From Brevipalpus yothersi (taxonomy: Eukaryota; Arthropoda; Arachnida; Trombidiformes; Tenuipalpidae): 64,000 nt of DNA. This document shows, in pieces, positions 62,650 through 64,000 of the stretch (the first letter of the stretch is position 1; every line of letters begins with the position of its first letter). The translations under genes and the position numbers were made by a program. Below the pieces are notes generated by a model. It searched no databases, had not been told where the DNA came from, and saw only the letters and a list, made by a program, of their open reading frames with translations. Location of the stretch: positions 48,754 to 112,753 of the forward strand of contig QZCP01000197.1 in assembly GCA_003956705.1 (NCBI GenBank), in the 5' to 3' direction.

Positions 62650-63618
62650 TTAATTGAGCAATGCTTTGATCTCATTTTCCAGTTTAACAATATCAGCAGA
62701 AAACTTATCAATACCTTCGGTCAATTTTTCATTAGCCATTTCATCAGCTTTCAAAGCATCCAAAAATTTGGCCTGATCAAAGCTCACTCGGGCATAATCA
62801 CCAGTTTCCGGTAAAGATTTAGCCTTCTCCACATCAAGTGATCTATTGAGCTTATAATCAATTTCACCAGATAATTCGGCCAGCAAATTGGGTGATATAG
62901 TGAGCAGATCAGAGCCTGCCAAACACTTGATTTGGCTTGTATTACGGAACGAAGCACCCATAACCACCGTTTTGTAATCATATTTTTTGTAATAATTGTA
63001 AATTTTGGTCACACTTTGGACACCCGGATCTTGGTATGGATCTTCATACACCTTTTTGCCCGTCTTATTGACATACCAATCATAAATTCGGCCAACAAAT
63101 GGTGATATCAAAGTGACACCAGCATCAGCACAAGCCACAGCTTGAGCAAAATTGAACAACAGTGTCATATTACAGTGGATACCTTCTTTTTCCAGCTCTT
63201 TGGCAGCTTCAATTCCTTCCCATGTGGTGGCCAATTTAATCAAAATTCGTTCACGATTAATTCCATTATCTTCATATAATTTGATCAATGTTCGCGCTTT
63301 TTCCAACGAAGCTTGCTTATCGTAACTCAAACGCGCATCAACCTCTGTTGACACTCGACCGGGAATAATTTTCAATATTTCCATACCAAATAGTACACAC
63401 AAATAGTCCATAGTTTTAGCCAAATCTTTACCATTATCAACACCATATTGGACAGCTTTATCAATCAAACTCTTGTATTGAGGAAGTTTTGCAGCAGCCA
63501 GTATTAAAGATGGATTGGTGGTGGCATCAGTTGGCTTGTACTGTTTCATTGATTCAAAATCACCAGTATCGGCCACAACGATGGTATATTGACGCAATTG
63601 TTCCAAAGTGTTTGCCAT
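62650..63618 (-). CDS. Transaldolase
   Basis: Single uninterrupted frame of 322 residues, close to the roughly 335 of animal transaldolases. The enzyme moves a three-carbon dihydroxyacetone unit between sugar phosphates in the non-oxidative pentose phosphate pathway, in the cytosol. Visible signatures: the N-terminal TDATTNPSLI (residues 30-39), PGRVSTEVDARLS (86-98), and RILIKLATTWEG with Lys128 as the Schiff-base lysine. Also LISPFVGRIYDWY and VMGASFRN of the phosphate-binding end. The start is the first ATG, MANTLEQLRQ, as in other eukaryotic members. There is no intron, unlike most neighbours in this window; a retrocopy or intron loss would both explain this. The frame is intact with all key residues, so it is probably functional. 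It is transcribed in the same direction as Akt, 0.9 kb upstream of it. Confidence 0.96.
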   Translation of the reverse strand: MANTLEQLRQYTIVVADTGDFESMKQYKPTDATTNPSLILAAAKLPQYKSLIDKAVQYGVDNGKDLAKTMDYLCVLFGMEILKIIPGRVSTEVDARLSYDKQASLEKARTLIKLYEDNGINRERILIKLATTWEGIEAAKELEKEGIHCNMTLLFNFAQAVACADAGVTLISPFVGRIYDWYVNKTGKKVYEDPYQDPGVQSVTKIYNYYKKYDYKTVVMGASFRNTSQIKCLAGSDLLTISPNLLAELSGEIDYKLNRSLDVEKAKSLPETGDYARVSFDQAKFLDALKADEMANEKLTEGIDKFSADIVKLENEIKALLN

Positions 63619-63937
63619 TGCAATGTATTATAAGTAGCTGACTACACCAATGGGAAAAGTAAAGTTAGACAAGTTAATTGATCAAAGCGAAGAGAACAGA
63701 TCGCAAAAAAATTTGATGACAAACTAACGTCTTTTTTACTGACGAATTCAAATTTTCAATCACACTGGCTGATTAGCAGCTTGAAAATAAAACTGTACTA
63801 GTGAAATCAGTTCACTAAATGGAAATCATAAGCTGATAACTGGTTAAATATGTCTAGATTGTCAAGGACACAAGGACAAGATAAGCTTAATTAAATACAG
63901 TACACCTAATTCATTTGCAATAGTAGCTCTACACAGT

Positions 63938-64000
<63 letters not shown>
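63619..64000. other. Upstream of transaldolase
   Basis: Presumed transaldolase promoter and 5' UTR, ending in a CT array (about 63940-64000) that runs off the window. No TATA box near the start was obvious to me. Confidence 0.5.
63940..64000. repeat. (CT)n microsatellite at window edge
   Basis: At least 30 CT units, continuing beyond the window. Confidence 0.95.

Overview
The window is arthropod nuclear DNA, most likely from an acariform (astigmatid-like) mite. The evidence is AT-rich sequence, GT-AG introns that are often only 60-150 bases, a short TTAGG telomere-type tract at the left edge, very many long (CT/GA)n arrays, and animal gene content: a class B neuropeptide receptor, a double-domain GH18 chitinase of the moulting arthropod type, a MOCS1 locus with an animal-type layout, and Akt. 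The mite assignment is an inference from composition and gene content. No sequence search was possible.

Layout. 1-1939: TTAGG tract, one copy of a dispersed 0.39 kb repeat, a CT array, then no recognisable gene. 1940-2551 (-): an unrecognised coiled-coil and serine-rich protein. 5482-7467 (+): a two-exon SLC41 magnesium transporter, tail-to-tail with 8867-12739 (-), a 12-exon secretin-family GPCR of the CRF/DH44 receptor type. 13341-13729: the second, inverted copy of the dispersed repeat. 14361-16247 (-): MOCS1, with the MoaA-like and MoaC-like cistrons in one locus. 17616-32450 (+): a 12-exon group III (Cht7-like) membrane-anchored chitinase with two GH18 domains and one CBM14; its third intron holds a 483-base assembly gap. 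35372-56496 (+): a very large, unrecognised, low-complexity protein gene of 13 proposed exons, whose first intron would be 13.6 kb. 58641-61734 (-): Akt/PKB. 62650-63618 (-): intronless transaldolase.

The genes do not form an operon. They serve separate housekeeping, signalling and cuticle functions: Mg2+ transport, diuretic/stress peptide signalling, molybdenum cofactor synthesis, chitin remodelling, insulin/PI3K signalling and the pentose phosphate pathway. The neighbourhood of a cuticle chitinase and a predicted secreted or membrane-anchored Gly/His/Pro/Lys-Glu-Asp-rich protein on the same strand suggests, as inference only, that the large unknown gene may be a cuticle or extracellular-matrix protein.

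Exon models were built by hand from splice signals and reading phase. All multi-exon models close in frame. The least certain parts are the first exon of the 35-56 kb gene, the missing N-terminus of the GPCR, and the splice that would fuse the two MOCS1 cistrons.
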